Shown piece after piece: positions 35,428 to 45,111 of a DNA stretch of 64,000 nt. The first letter of the stretch is position 1, and every line of letters starts with the position of its first letter. A program made the translations under genes and the position numbers. The stretch is from Sedimentisphaerales bacterium (GTDB lineage: Bacteria; Planctomycetota; Phycisphaerae; Sedimentisphaerales; Anaerobacaceae), in the NCBI GenBank assembly GCA_016932835.1, contig JAFGCD010000057.1:1-64000 (forward strand), read 5' to 3'. The notes under the pieces were generated by a model. That model made no database searches. It had not been told where the DNA came from and saw only the letters and a program-made list of their open reading frames with translations.

Positions 35428-36954
35428 ATGGCAAGAGAAATGCTTGTAAACGTAGCGGAGTCTGAGGAGTGTAGAGTCGCAGTAGTCGAAGACGGAGTGC
35501 TTGAAGAGCTTTACGTCGAAAGGGCCGGCGTAGGAGCACACGTCGGCAATATCTACAAAGGAAAAGTCGCCAATATCGAGGCCGGAATACAGGCGGCCTT
35601 TGTCGATTTCGGAATCGGGAAAAACGGCTTCCTGCATGTCAGCGACCTGCATCCGCGATATTTCACCGGCAGTGGAGGAAAGAGCATCGAGAACATCGGG
35701 CGAAGAAAAGCGCTGCGAGAGAGACCCCCGATTCAAAGTTGCCTCAAAAAAGGAAAAGAAATCGTCGTCCAGGTCACCAAGGAAGGATTGAAAACAAAAG
35801 GCCCTACGCTGAGCACATATCTGGCGCTGCCCGGAAAGTATCTGGTGATGATGCCGTGGATGAGAAGGCAGGGGGTCTCGCACAAAATCGAAGATGAAGA
35901 TGAACGCAAGAGACTGCGACAGATTCTCGATGAGATCAATCCGCCTAAGGGACAGGGATTCATTATCAGAACCGCAGGGCAGGGCTGCTCGAAGCGGGAT
36001 ATTCAGAACGATATGAGATACCTCCAGAGACTCTGGCGAGCCATCGAGAAAAGAATCGACGGCGACGGCAAAATCGGAGAACTGTATCAGGAGTCCGATC
36101 TTGTGATAAGGGCTTTGCGGGACGTTTTCGACAGCAAAGTGAAAAAGATACTCTGCGACTCGGAGCCTGTTGTCAGGAAGATAAAAGACTTCCTTTCGAT
36201 TGTAACCCCGCGTCTTAAACGCAGAGTCAGCTTTTACGACGACAAAGTGCCTTTGTTCCACAAATACAAGATCGAGCAGGAGATCGAAAAGATACAAACC
36301 AGGCGCGTGGAGCTCAAAGGCGGCGGCTCGATCGTTATCGAACAGACCGAAGCCCTCGTTGCAATCGATGTCAACAGTGGGCGGGCTCGAAAGCAGAAAG
36401 ATGCTGAGTTGACCGCATACGACAGCAACATCGATGCCGCCAGGGAAATCGCCAGGCAGCTTCGCCTCAGAGACCTCGGAGGATTGATAATCTGCGACTT
36501 CATCGATATGCGGGCCTCAAGGCATCGCAAAGAGGTCGAAAGGGCCTTCCGTGCCGCGGTGAAGACGGACCGTGCAAGATCGAAAATACTCGGAATCAGC
36601 AGGTTCGGCGTCGTCGAAATGACCAGGCAGAGAATCAGACCGTCGCTTCAGTCCAGCACCTATCTGGCGTGCCCGAATTGCGGCGGCACAGGATTTGTCA
36701 AGAGTCATGAATCGCTCGCCATCGAGATTATTCGCCTGCTCAATCTCTCTGCATCCGACAAGAAAATCAAGAGAATCGAACTTTCGGTTTCGCCCGAGGT
36801 CGCCGATTACCTGCAGAACCAGAAAAGGGCCGCGATCCTGGCAATTGAGCAGATGGCAGAGAAAAGAATCAACATTCATTCGGTTGCGGATTACGTTGCC
36901 GGGCAGCACGAACTGCTCTGTTACAATGAGCGAGCGACTCCTGTGAAATTCTGA
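35428..36954 (+). CDS. rng: Ribonuclease E/G family protein
   Basis: A 508-residue endoribonuclease. Residues 33-130 form the S1 RNA-binding domain (VGNIYKGKVANIEAGIQAAFVDFG, GFLHVSDL) with an inserted basic stretch. The catalytic DNase-I-like region has EALVAIDVNSGR, whose Asp binds magnesium, and IICDFIDM. The zinc-link motif LACPNCGGTG is present near residue 412 and supports dimer or tetramer formation. The length fits RNase G or a short RNase E without the long degradosome tail. It should process rRNA and decay mRNA. A GAGG ribosome-binding site lies 6 bases before the ATG. Confidence 0.94.
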   Translation: MAREMLVNVAESEECRVAVVEDGVLEELYVERAGVGAHVGNIYKGKVANIEAGIQAAFVDFGIGKNGFLHVSDLHPRYFTGSGGKSIENIGRRKALRERPPIQSCLKKGKEIVVQVTKEGLKTKGPTLSTYLALPGKYLVMMPWMRRQGVSHKIEDEDERKRLRQILDEINPPKGQGFIIRTAGQGCSKRDIQNDMRYLQRLWRAIEKRIDGDGKIGELYQESDLVIRALRDVFDSKVKKILCDSEPVVRKIKDFLSIVTPRLKRRVSFYDDKVPLFHKYKIEQEIEKIQTRRVELKGGGSIVIEQTEALVAIDVNSGRARKQKDAELTAYDSNIDAAREIARQLRLRDLGGLIICDFIDMRASRHRKEVERAFRAAVKTDRARSKILGISRFGVVEMTRQRIRPSLQSSTYLACPNCGGTGFVKSHESLAIEIIRLLNLSASDKKIKRIELSVSPEVADYLQNQKRAAILAIEQMAEKRINIHSVADYVAGQHELLCYNERATPVKF

Positions 36955-37020
36955 GAAACAGCAATCGATGTTTTGTACTCTGTTTTACCGGAGAAGACCG
37001 CAAGGCTTTGGAGTTGAGAA

Positions 37021-37998
37021 GTGAAATTTGACCTTGAATATGCACGTAACGTTATCGAAGCAGAGGCCGATGGGATTGCGTCCGTGAGGCATATTGTCGA
37101 TAGGTCTTTTGAAAAAGCTGCTGACATGATTTACCGCGCCAAGGGCTCGTGCATTGTCAGCGGCATCGGAAAGGCCGGTATCATCGGACGAAAGATTAGT
37201 GCTACAATGGCCTCTACCGGAACGCCAAGCCATTTTCTGCACCCCGCAGAGGCCGTGCACGGAGACCTCGGAAGACTCAGAAACCAGGATGTGGTGCTGG
37301 TCCTGAGCTATGGGGGGGAAACCGAAGAGATCACACGCCTGATAAACCTGGTAAAAGAACTGGGAATAAGGATGATCGCAATCACCGGAAACGAGGATTC
37401 GACACTCGGAAAACACAGCGACGTTGTGCTCTGTATGGGCCGGATGAATGAAGCGTGTCCCCTCGGTGTCGCGCCAAGCGTGACGACGGCATGTATGCTC
37501 GCCGTCGGAGATGCCCTGGCATTTACGGTTATGAAGGCCAGAGCTTTCACGGTGGAGGATTACGTCCGGTTCCATCCAGGCGGCTCGCTGGGAGCAAAAC
37601 TGATGACGGTTGAGCAGTCGATGATGTTCAAGCCCGGAGAGAAACTTCCAATTGCGAAGGTCGATGATAGCATCGGGCAGCTTCTTGCCGCCACCGCTGA
37701 TGTGAAGCGCCACGGAGCGGTAATGGTCGTCGAAGCAGGAGGCGTTCTGGCTGGAATCGTTACTGATGCGGATTTGCGCCGTCTGATGACGAAGAAAGGA
37801 CCGGGGGCGTTCGATTGCAGGGTCGCAGATGTCATGACGCCGAAATGCAAGAGAATAAGGCTCGATGCACTTGCGGCCGAGGCCACTGCCATATTTCATA
37901 AGTACAGGATCGACGAACTGCCCGTGGTTGACGCCGACGACAAACCGGTCGGGCTCATCGACGTGCAGGATGCGCTGACTATTAAAGTAGTGGGATAA
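37021..37998 (+). CDS. kdsD: Arabinose-5-phosphate isomerase (KpsF/GutQ family)
   Basis: A 325-residue protein starting at GTG with GGAG 7 bases upstream. Residues 30-180 are a SIS sugar-isomerase domain (CIVSGIGKAGIIGRKISATMASTGTPSHFLHPAEAVHGDLG and VLSYGGETEEI). Two CBS domains follow (about 205-260 and 270-325). It converts ribulose-5-phosphate to arabinose-5-phosphate, the first step to Kdo. The kdsC gene starts one base after its stop, which supports a Kdo role rather than glucitol use. It implies an LPS-type outer membrane. Confidence 0.94.
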   Translation: MKFDLEYARNVIEAEADGIASVRHIVDRSFEKAADMIYRAKGSCIVSGIGKAGIIGRKISATMASTGTPSHFLHPAEAVHGDLGRLRNQDVVLVLSYGGETEEITRLINLVKELGIRMIAITGNEDSTLGKHSDVVLCMGRMNEACPLGVAPSVTTACMLAVGDALAFTVMKARAFTVEDYVRFHPGGSLGAKLMTVEQSMMFKPGEKLPIAKVDDSIGQLLAATADVKRHGAVMVVEAGGVLAGIVTDADLRRLMTKKGPGAFDCRVADVMTPKCKRIRLDALAAEATAIFHKYRIDELPVVDADDKPVGLIDVQDALTIKVVG

Positions 37999-37999
37999 T

Positions 38000-38518
38000 A
38001 TGCAGAACTTCGCAGATATCAAGATGCTCGTAATGGACGTTGACGGAGTACTGACAGACGGTGCCATTATTGTGAACGCCGACGGGACGGAGACAAAATC
38101 CTTCAGTGTACTCGACGGGCACGGAATCAGGCTCTGGCACAGGGCCGGACTCGAAACCGCTATCATCAGCGGCAGGGCGTCGGGGCCGACAAGACTTCGA
38201 GCAGACCAGCTTGGTGTCAAGCACGTTATCGAGGATTGTCATTACAAACTGCCCGCCCTCGAGCAATTGCTCGAACAGATTGGGCTGACTCCTGAAAACG
38301 CCGCTTACATCGGTGACGACATTCCGGATCTGCCTGTGATAAATTACGTCGGATTCGGAGTAGCAGTCGCAAATGCAGTCGATGAAGTCAAAAAAAACGC
38401 CGACTATGTCACGGACAGCCCCGGAGGCCGAGGCGCCGTGCGCGAGGTCATAGAGCATATACTTAAGAGCACCGGAAAGTGGTCCGAACTGATGGAACGA
38501 TACTTGTCGGATGAATAG
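38000..38518 (+). CDS. kdsC: 3-deoxy-D-manno-octulosonate 8-phosphate phosphatase
   Basis: A 172-residue HAD-family enzyme of the capless C0 subclass. The nucleophile motif is MLVMDVDGVLTDG (about residues 9-21), followed by FSVLDGHGIRLW and the Ser motif ETAIISGRAS. AYIGDDIPDLPV holds the magnesium-binding Asp pair. It removes phosphate from Kdo-8-phosphate to give free Kdo. It lies between kdsD and the Lpt-like gene, the same order as the E. coli kdsD-kdsC-lptC cluster. Confidence 0.94.
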   Translation: MQNFADIKMLVMDVDGVLTDGAIIVNADGTETKSFSVLDGHGIRLWHRAGLETAIISGRASGPTRLRADQLGVKHVIEDCHYKLPALEQLLEQIGLTPENAAYIGDDIPDLPVINYVGFGVAVANAVDEVKKNADYVTDSPGGRGAVREVIEHILKSTGKWSELMERYLSDE

Positions 38519-38529
38519 GTGAGGCTGCG

Positions 38530-41376
38530 ATGTCGTTTCTGAGAAAAATCCTTGTTGCCATGCTCGCGCTGGCGTCGGTTGTCGGGATATACGTCCTCTA
38601 TCGGCGGTCAGGCGCAGCGCCCGTCCTGGAGGCCCGCAGAGACGCCAATTCTCTGAACGCGGACGTCACCGGTCGTGACGGGGTTGCAGGGAAGATCGGC
38701 CCGGCTACCATTACAACTCTCAAAGGACCGAAATACGTTACACGCAATAAAGAAACAAAGGAAATCGAGAGGGAGTTCGGATTCGCCGATCTTGTGCGGA
38801 CAATGGGCGATGTCTGGGAGGTCGAAAAGCCATGGATGAATATGTATCAGTCCAAACTGGAGGTAAGAGTACACGCCGATAAGGGAACGACCGAAATCGA
38901 AACAGTCGTGGGCAGTTCGACCCCAAAGGATGCGACTTTTGTGGGGAACGTTGTTATCGAGGTCATACCTGTCGATGCCAACGACTACAAGCACACCACG
39001 ATTTACCTGGACAGCCTTATTTTCCTCAGCGACAAATCCGAGTTTTCGACACCGGGTCCGGTCAAATTGGTTTCCGAGGATGTTCAGATGACCGGCAGGG
39101 GCCTGAAGTTCGTTTACAACGACTGGACCGACCGCCTCGATTATCTGCGTTTGAATCGTTTGGACTACCTGAGGATAAAGACCGCCGAGGAGCCGGTCGC
39201 TTCTAAGGCTGGCGGGGGGGATGCTGACCGGCAGGTTGCGTCCACAGCCGACGAACCCAATAGTGCAAAACCGGAGGTGGCCGTCGATACGCCCAAGCCC
39301 CCGCCGTCAACCGCGCCCTCTGCCGACGTCACGCCGCCTCAGGCGCAGAAAACGCCGACAGCGGATTCGGTGAAGCCGTCAAAGGCCGAATACTACAAGT
39401 GTATTCTCAGCAGGAATGTCCTTATCGATACGCCGGACGAGCTTGTTTTTGTGCGAGATGATGTCCACATCAATGATATCATCTGGTCGAAGGGGCCTGC
39501 CGAAATAGATGTAAACAGTCTCGCCCCTGACAAGACTGCAGGCGTAGTCCGAATCGAAAAAACACAGGACCTCGACAGCGAGAGCCCTGCGCAGAAAACC
39601 GAAATAGACAAACCCATCGCCGGCGAACCGGCTCCCGATGCCGCCCCGATACAAACGAAAGTCTCAACCGAGCCAAACCTTCCCCGGACCGACGCCGGCA
39701 AGGCGCTGGATATTACGGTTACATGTGACAATGGCATACTGCTTCTGCCCATGGATTCGAGAAGAACGCCTGAGGATTTCTTTGAGATCGATACCGGAAT
39801 CTCGAACGTATCCGACGACAGACCGGGCGCCTTTGACGATCCCAACGGGCGGTCAACCTTCGTTACGCAAAGAATCGCTTACAATGCCGTCACCGAGGAT
39901 GCCGACGCGAATGGACCGTCCGAATTGGTCTTCCACACCGGCGATATGACCGCGCTGGACCCAAACGAAACCAGCGTGCCGGTGACAGTTAAAGCGGATA
40001 TAGGAGTCAAATTCTTCAAGGCTTCGAGTCTGGCGGTATTCGAAGGCAACTGCCTGCTGACTATGCCTCAGCAGGACTTGAGCCAGCCCAGAGACGTTAC
40101 GTTCTCGGGAAAAAAATTCAGCGTGACTGTTCCCGACAAGACCTCGCGCGAGTCCAGATTATCCGGCGATGTTGTTGCTGACGGTCCTGTCGAACTGATA
40201 TTCTATGTCGAGGATTCTAATGCCGCAGACGCCAATTTCCCGGATGCGAACAGCCCTCCGATACCGGTAAGAATCACCGCGCAGAAACAGGCGAGGTTTC
40301 TTCCTGATGCAAACCAGGTTATCTTTGACGGCAACTGCATCTGTTCGATGGAGCAGGAAGATACGCACAAAGGCGACAACTTTACGCTGTCATCGCCGAG
40401 CCTGATCGCCAACTTGCCGAAGAAGGCCGCTAAGGGAACTCTTAAGGTGCCGGACGTTGTTGCGCCTGGCCCCGTCAAACTCGATTTCTACGTAGCTGCT
40501 ATGGACAGCAACGACCCCAATGCCGAGCCTTTGCCGGCGACTGTCACGGCGGAGAGACAGGCCCACTTCACCCCGTCTGCCAATCAGATCATTTTCGAAG
40601 GCGCCTGCAAATCGGTAGTCCTCGACCGGGACCCGAACTATCTCCAACAGTACATACTTTCATCCGAGTATATCACTGTGGACCTGCCCGTCGATACGAA
40701 TGACAAAGCTACTTCGAAATCCGAAATCGGTATCCAGCACCTCTCCGCCAGAGGGGGCGTTGTAACACTGGCAACGAAGAAAACCGCCGGCGAACTCCTG
40801 CTCAGCGGAATCGAATTGATATGCCGCAAATTCGACTATGACCCGATCGCACAGTTCTTCAGCGTCGATGGACCGGGAGTCATCAAGCTTGCAAATACCG
40901 AACCGCCGGACCCCAACAAGGACCCCGGAAAGCTGAGCCTCAACAAGCCTTGCTGGGCGATAATACAGAACTACGATTATCTGACCTACTCTGAGAAGAA
41001 GAACATAGTGATTGCTGAGGCGGGCGACAAAGGTGCTATCCTGGTCGAGTACTTCCCGATCGAGAACGGCGAATTCGCCGACCACATCGTCGTCACCGCC
41101 AACAAGGTCGAAGCAAGTCTGATTAAGACTGCGCTCGGCAGGACCGAGCTCTCGACGCTCGTAGCTTCCGGCGGCGTAACCTATCAGGCCAAGGACAATG
41201 AATTCATCGGAGGCACGTTATTCTACGACCATGCGAAACAGGTGATGAAAATCACGGGAAGCGAGTCTTTCCCCTGTCAGTTCAACGGGGCTCTCGCAGA
41301 CGAAATCGTATATGACCTGAAGACGGGTAAAGTGGAAGCGGAACTCGTAGGCCCGGGCGCGCTGCGAATCAAGTAG
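38530..41376 (+). CDS. Giant LptC/LptA-like LPS-transport protein (putative)
   Basis: A 948-residue protein with one N-terminal membrane helix (residues 5-25) and then a large periplasmic part. Residues 90-225 look like an LptC/OstA-type beta-jellyroll (LEVRVHADKGTTEIE, KLVSEDVQMTGRGLKFVYNDWTDRL). The centre holds a Pro/Thr-rich acidic linker (about 230-285) and then several similar units, each with a pattern like PVTVKADIGVKFFKASSLAVFEGNCLLTM, PVRITAQKQARFLPDANQVIFDGNCICSM and PATVTAERQAHFTPSANQIIFEGAC. The C-terminus (EFIGGTLFYDHAKQVMKITG, VYDLKTGKVEAEL) again resembles LptA. It follows kdsC by 11 bases, exactly where E. coli has lptC and lptA. It may bridge the periplasm alone (inference). 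Confidence 0.65.
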   Translation: MSFLRKILVAMLALASVVGIYVLYRRSGAAPVLEARRDANSLNADVTGRDGVAGKIGPATITTLKGPKYVTRNKETKEIEREFGFADLVRTMGDVWEVEKPWMNMYQSKLEVRVHADKGTTEIETVVGSSTPKDATFVGNVVIEVIPVDANDYKHTTIYLDSLIFLSDKSEFSTPGPVKLVSEDVQMTGRGLKFVYNDWTDRLDYLRLNRLDYLRIKTAEEPVASKAGGGDADRQVASTADEPNSAKPEVAVDTPKPPPSTAPSADVTPPQAQKTPTADSVKPSKAEYYKCILSRNVLIDTPDELVFVRDDVHINDIIWSKGPAEIDVNSLAPDKTAGVVRIEKTQDLDSESPAQKTEIDKPIAGEPAPDAAPIQTKVSTEPNLPRTDAGKALDITVTCDNGILLLPMDSRRTPEDFFEIDTGISNVSDDRPGAFDDPNGRSTFVTQRIAYNAVTEDADANGPSELVFHTGDMTALDPNETSVPVTVKADIGVKFFKASSLAVFEGNCLLTMPQQDLSQPRDVTFSGKKFSVTVPDKTSRESRLSGDVVADGPVELIFYVEDSNAADANFPDANSPPIPVRITAQKQARFLPDANQVIFDGNCICSMEQEDTHKGDNFTLSSPSLIANLPKKAAKGTLKVPDVVAPGPVKLDFYVAAMDSNDPNAEPLPATVTAERQAHFTPSANQIIFEGACKSVVLDRDPNYLQQYILSSEYITVDLPVDTNDKATSKSEIGIQHLSARGGVVTLATKKTAGELLLSGIELICRKFDYDPIAQFFSVDGPGVIKLANTEPPDPNKDPGKLSLNKPCWAIIQNYDYLTYSEKKNIVIAEAGDKGAILVEYFPIENGEFADHIVVTANKVEASLIKTALGRTELSTLVASGGVTYQAKDNEFIGGTLFYDHAKQVMKITGSESFPCQFNGALADEIVYDLKTGKVEAELVGPGALRIK

Positions 41377-41498
41377 GCCTCGTTTCAAGAAAAGTCGAGC
41401 CGGCTGTTTTTCATCAAATGCAACTGCGGAAGCGCCGGCCTTCGTGCGCACCGATTAAAAATCTTTTCCGATTACTGTTGCGGCAATCGATCCGAGGT

Positions 41499-42179
41499 TC
41501 ATCGGCAGAGAGCCTGCAAGTCAGCCAGACTCAACTCTTTCAGGCTATCTACGATCTTCTCGGCGGGGGCAAGGGTCTCTGCATCGTAAGAATTAGTCAC
41601 CCCTACCGTGTGCATGCCCGCTTTTGTCGCTGCCTGCAGGCCCCAGTTCGCATCTTCTATTGCTGCGCATTCCTTGCTCAGTATCGGTTTGCTCCGCCCG
41701 GCGTTCAGCCTGTCAAGCGCCAGCAGAAAGCCCTCCGGGTCAGGCTTGCCTTTCGTGACATGCTCGGCTGAAACTATCGCCGTAAAATGTCCTCGCAATC
41801 CGGCGCCTTCGAGGATCGTCTCAATCTCAGGCAGCAGGGCGCCGGAGCATATCGCCATCGGAATATCGTGCCCGGCCAGCATGTCGAGAAAATCGCGAAC
41901 CCCCTCTATGAGCCGCCCCTCGTTCCGGGACAGCTCTTCATAGAAACGGCCTTTACGCCGGACAAGGCCGCCAATCTCATCTTCTCTGACATCCAGGCGA
42001 CCCTCTTGGATCAGGAGCTTGAAGCAATCGACATCGCTGAAACCCAGGTAGCTCTTGTAATATTCTTTTGTCGTCAGTTCTATGCCGTGCTCGCCGAGCA
42101 CGGAATTGAAAGCTCGAAAGTGCAGAATTTCAGAGTCGGTAATCACCCCGTCGAAGTCGAATATTACAGCTTTGAGCAT
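41499..42179 (-). CDS. HAD-family sugar-phosphatase/phosphoglucomutase-like hydrolase
   Basis: A 226-residue protein from the ATG at 42179, supported by GAGG 8 bases upstream; longer in-frame starts overlap the upstream gene. The HAD nucleophile motif is LKAVIFDFDGVITDSE at the N-terminus, followed by a helical C1 cap, the Ser motif MAICSGALL, and KGKPDPEGFLLALDRL. CAAIEDANWGLQAATKAGMHTVGV holds the last acidic motif. It belongs to the beta-phosphoglucomutase/phosphonatase-like subgroup, whose substrates vary. It lies 10 bases after the acyl-CoA dehydrogenase gene and closes that operon; a metabolic link is not obvious. Confidence 0.88.
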   Translation of the reverse strand: MLKAVIFDFDGVITDSEILHFRAFNSVLGEHGIELTTKEYYKSYLGFSDVDCFKLLIQEGRLDVREDEIGGLVRRKGRFYEELSRNEGRLIEGVRDFLDMLAGHDIPMAICSGALLPEIETILEGAGLRGHFTAIVSAEHVTKGKPDPEGFLLALDRLNAGRSKPILSKECAAIEDANWGLQAATKAGMHTVGVTNSYDAETLAPAEKIVDSLKELSLADLQALCR

Positions 42180-42189
42180 TCCGCCTGCC

Positions 42190-43983
42190 TCACTCGGTTG
42201 GGACCGGTCCGACAATCGATTCGTAGTCCGTGAACGATGATTTGTCACCGGCCAAAATCAGCTTCGCCAGGGCCTCGATTTTTGACGCGTTCTTCGTGAC
42301 AAGACGTCGCGCCAGCATCGCTTTGCGGGCCTTCATCGAAATGCTCTGTCCGCTATCGATGCCGGCGACGGGAACATCCATATCAACCTTTGTGCTCGCC
42401 TGGCTGCACAGCAGATACCCGTTAATCAGGTCGATAGCGATATCGACAAGAGCCCGCCCGTAGAGGTCCATATACTCGTTGCCCTGATCTTTGACAAACG
42501 GAATCGTTTCGGTCATAATCCTCGTTCCCGTCGCCAGTATGTCCAGCAGGTCCCTGACCTGGTCGTCGTAATCCAGCCCTGCAAGCTCGGCGAGAAATCT
42601 TTCCGCGGTCCCGCTGCAAACCCCCCGAACGGCCGCGACTACCTGTAACTGGCTTGTCCCTTCGTAAATAGTCGTTATCCGGGCGTCGCGTGCGTGGCGC
42701 TCAACCGCATAATCACGCATATATCCGCTGCCCCCGAGGACCTGGATCGAATCATAGGCGACACGGTTGCACATCTCCGAGCAGTAGTACTTGCTCATCG
42801 GAGTCAGCATGGCCGCGAACCTCTTGTATTTCCGTGAATTGTTCTTCAGTTCCTTCGCCTCGACTTTATCTTCGGGCGGATTCTCCGATTGCCTGGCGTA
42901 AGCGACTTCCAGATCGACAATCCGAGAAGTCTCGTAGAGAAGAGCACGCCCGGTTTCGATGGCGAGCTTCATATCGATAAGCATATCGCGAACGGCCGGC
43001 AGCTTCTCGATTGCCACGCCGAACTGTTCTCTGCTGGCCGCGTAGTCGCGAGCGACACGGTAGGCGGCCTCGGCTATACCGAGGGACTGGCCCGCAATGC
43101 CGATACGCGCGCCGTTCATTAGGCTCATAACGTATGTGACCAATCCTCGCTGGCGTTCGCCGATGATTTCACAGGGTGTGTTGTCGAAGAATATCTCACA
43201 CGTTGGCGATCCGTGTATACCGAGCTTGTCCTCGAGGCGTCGGATGTGAACTGTGGGGCCGGGCCCGCATACAAAGAGGCTCAGTCCCAGTCCGCCGCTT
43301 CGGTCCGGCTCGCTTCGCGAAAGCACCAGAAGCACTTCCCCGCATCCATTCGTGATGAATCTCTTTACGCCGTGGAGAAACCAGTTGCCGGCCTCATCCT
43401 GGAATGCTCGCAGCTTTACGGCCTGCAGATCGGAGCCGGCGTCGGGCTCGGTTAGAACCATCGCGCCGGTGACCTTGCCCGCCGAGAAAGCCGGCAGATA
43501 TTTCTGCTTAATCTCTTCGGACGCGAAGGCGTTTATGGTCTCGGCGATCCCCTGAAGACCGAATATGTTCATAAGAGCCGCATCGGCTCGCGAGACAATC
43601 TCGATAGCCATCGAATAAACCAAGTTTGGAAAGTTCAGCCCGCCGAACCGGTGAGGAAGCGTAAAGCCCATCACCTCGGCCTGGCCCAGCTTCTCGATTG
43701 CCTCAGCAGAGCCTTTCGCACGAGTTACCGTACCGTCGGCATTCAGCGTATTTCCTTCTCGATCGACCCCTTCGGCGCGGGGAGCGATGAAATCGCCGCT
43801 CAACTGCCCAAGAGAATCCAGGACCATATCGTAGTTCAGGATCGCCTCTTGGGCATCGGCGGGGGCGCTCTCGAATTCTCCGGCGAAGCGGAACCCCTCC
43901 TCGCAGAGCTCGGCAATCCCGGCAAGGCCGATATGCCTGAACAGAAACTGGATGTCACTATTATCTCGATAAAAGTTCGCCAT
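42190..43983 (-). CDS. Acyl-CoA dehydrogenase family protein (long form)
   Basis: A 597-residue FAD enzyme. The acyl-CoA dehydrogenase core covers about residues 30-460: GAMVLTEPDAGSDLQAVKLRA contacts FAD, MSLMNGARIGIAGQSLGIAEAAYRVARDYAASREQFG is the central helical signature, and HARDARITTIYEGTSQLQ carries the likely catalytic Glu. About 130 extra C-terminal residues are present, as in the 600-residue subgroup. It oxidises an acyl-CoA to the enoyl-CoA and passes electrons to ETF. It lies 58 bases after etfA in the same operon, which names its partner. Chain-length preference cannot be read. Confidence 0.92.
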   Translation of the reverse strand: MANFYRDNSDIQFLFRHIGLAGIAELCEEGFRFAGEFESAPADAQEAILNYDMVLDSLGQLSGDFIAPRAEGVDREGNTLNADGTVTRAKGSAEAIEKLGQAEVMGFTLPHRFGGLNFPNLVYSMAIEIVSRADAALMNIFGLQGIAETINAFASEEIKQKYLPAFSAGKVTGAMVLTEPDAGSDLQAVKLRAFQDEAGNWFLHGVKRFITNGCGEVLLVLSRSEPDRSGGLGLSLFVCGPGPTVHIRRLEDKLGIHGSPTCEIFFDNTPCEIIGERQRGLVTYVMSLMNGARIGIAGQSLGIAEAAYRVARDYAASREQFGVAIEKLPAVRDMLIDMKLAIETGRALLYETSRIVDLEVAYARQSENPPEDKVEAKELKNNSRKYKRFAAMLTPMSKYYCSEMCNRVAYDSIQVLGGSGYMRDYAVERHARDARITTIYEGTSQLQVVAAVRGVCSGTAERFLAELAGLDYDDQVRDLLDILATGTRIMTETIPFVKDQGNEYMDLYGRALVDIAIDLINGYLLCSQASTKVDMDVPVAGIDSGQSISMKARKAMLARRLVTKNASKIEALAKLILAGDKSSFTDYESIVGPVPTE

Positions 43984-44041
43984 AACGTTTTCCGTCTCTA
44001 TGTCATGTTAATTCCCGGCGGACCGGTATTATGCCTGGGGT

Positions 44042-45079
44042 CTATTCTTTGATTCCTTTTTCCTTTACGGCTTTGATCATTCTCGGTACGACCTCATTCA
44101 AATCGCCGAGTATTTTGTAATGTGCGACGTTGAATATCGGAGCATCGGGGTCGTTGTTAATCGCGACGATCTTCTGGCTTTGGGACATTCCGGCCTGGTG
44201 CTGAATTGCCCCGCTGATTCCGACGGCGACATAAAGGCTCGGCCGAACGGTCGTGCCCGTTTGCCCCACCTGATGGTCGTGGTCGATGAACCCTAAATCG
44301 ACTGCCGCCCGCGTCGCTGCAGGGGCCCCGCCCAGACAATTGGCCAAATCCCAGACAAGCCGGAAATTCTCCTTGCTCCCGACGCCCGCTCCGCCGGCAA
44401 CGATTATCCGGGAAGCCTTCAGGTCAACCTTCTTCGCCCGTTTGTGTTCGTCGATAATCTCTAACGCCAGGTCCGCCGAGGTTAAGGTCGCCGTTTCCTC
44501 GACTATCCGGCCCTTTCGCGACGCATCAGCCTTGGGCATCGGCATTACCCCCTCGCGGACCGTCGCCATCTGGGGCCAGCGGTCGAGGTTGATAATCGTC
44601 GCAACGATATTGCCCCCGAAGGCGGGCCTTATCTGGAAGAGCAGGTTCTTGTGCACCTTTTTGTCCTTGGCGGTCGTATGGTCGCCGATTTGCAAATCTG
44701 TGCAGTCCGCGGTCAGCCCGGACTTGGTAGCGCTTGCTATTCGAGGCGCAAGGTCGCGGCCTGCGATAGTGGCTCCGTAGAGGACAATCTGCGGCTCGTG
44801 CTTGTGAATCAAATCGTACATTACCTTGGCGTAGCTGTTCGTCTGGTACTGCTGAAGGAGAGGATTCTCGACGACATAAACCTTATCCGCCCCGAATTGC
44901 ACCAGCTTCTTGGCCAGGGGCTTGACCTTGTCGCCGAGTACTGCGGCCGCGAGCGTGACACCCAGCGTATCGGCCAGCTTTCGCGCCTTGCTCAGCAGCT
45001 CGACCCCTGTATCCTCCAGCTTACCGCCGTGCTGCTCTGCGAATACCCAAACCTCACCGTCTCTGTTCACATCAATCAT
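44042..45079 (-). CDS. etfA: Electron transfer flavoprotein subunit alpha
   Basis: A 345-residue protein. The N-terminal half is the ETF alpha/beta domain (EVWVFAEQHGGKLEDTGVELLSKARKLAD, VLYGATIAGRDLAPRIAS). The C-terminal FAD domain is typical: RIIVAGGAGVGSKENF, GAPAATRAAVDLGFI, QVGQTGTTVRPSLYVAVGISGAIQHQAGM and VAINNDPDAPIFNVAHY. It carries electrons with EtfB from the adjacent acyl-CoA dehydrogenase to a membrane quinone oxidoreductase encoded elsewhere. It starts 32 bases after the etfB stop. Confidence 0.96.
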   Translation of the reverse strand: MIDVNRDGEVWVFAEQHGGKLEDTGVELLSKARKLADTLGVTLAAAVLGDKVKPLAKKLVQFGADKVYVVENPLLQQYQTNSYAKVMYDLIHKHEPQIVLYGATIAGRDLAPRIASATKSGLTADCTDLQIGDHTTAKDKKVHKNLLFQIRPAFGGNIVATIINLDRWPQMATVREGVMPMPKADASRKGRIVEETATLTSADLALEIIDEHKRAKKVDLKASRIIVAGGAGVGSKENFRLVWDLANCLGGAPAATRAAVDLGFIDHDHQVGQTGTTVRPSLYVAVGISGAIQHQAGMSQSQKIVAINNDPDAPIFNVAHYKILGDLNEVVPRMIKAVKEKGIKE

Positions 45080-45111
45080 AGTATCGTGTCTCGTATTTCC
45101 TGCTTAGTGCT

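Noticed and set aside
36985-38220. A 411-codon minus-strand frame
   Set aside because: It is antisense to kdsD and kdsC, which are clearly real.
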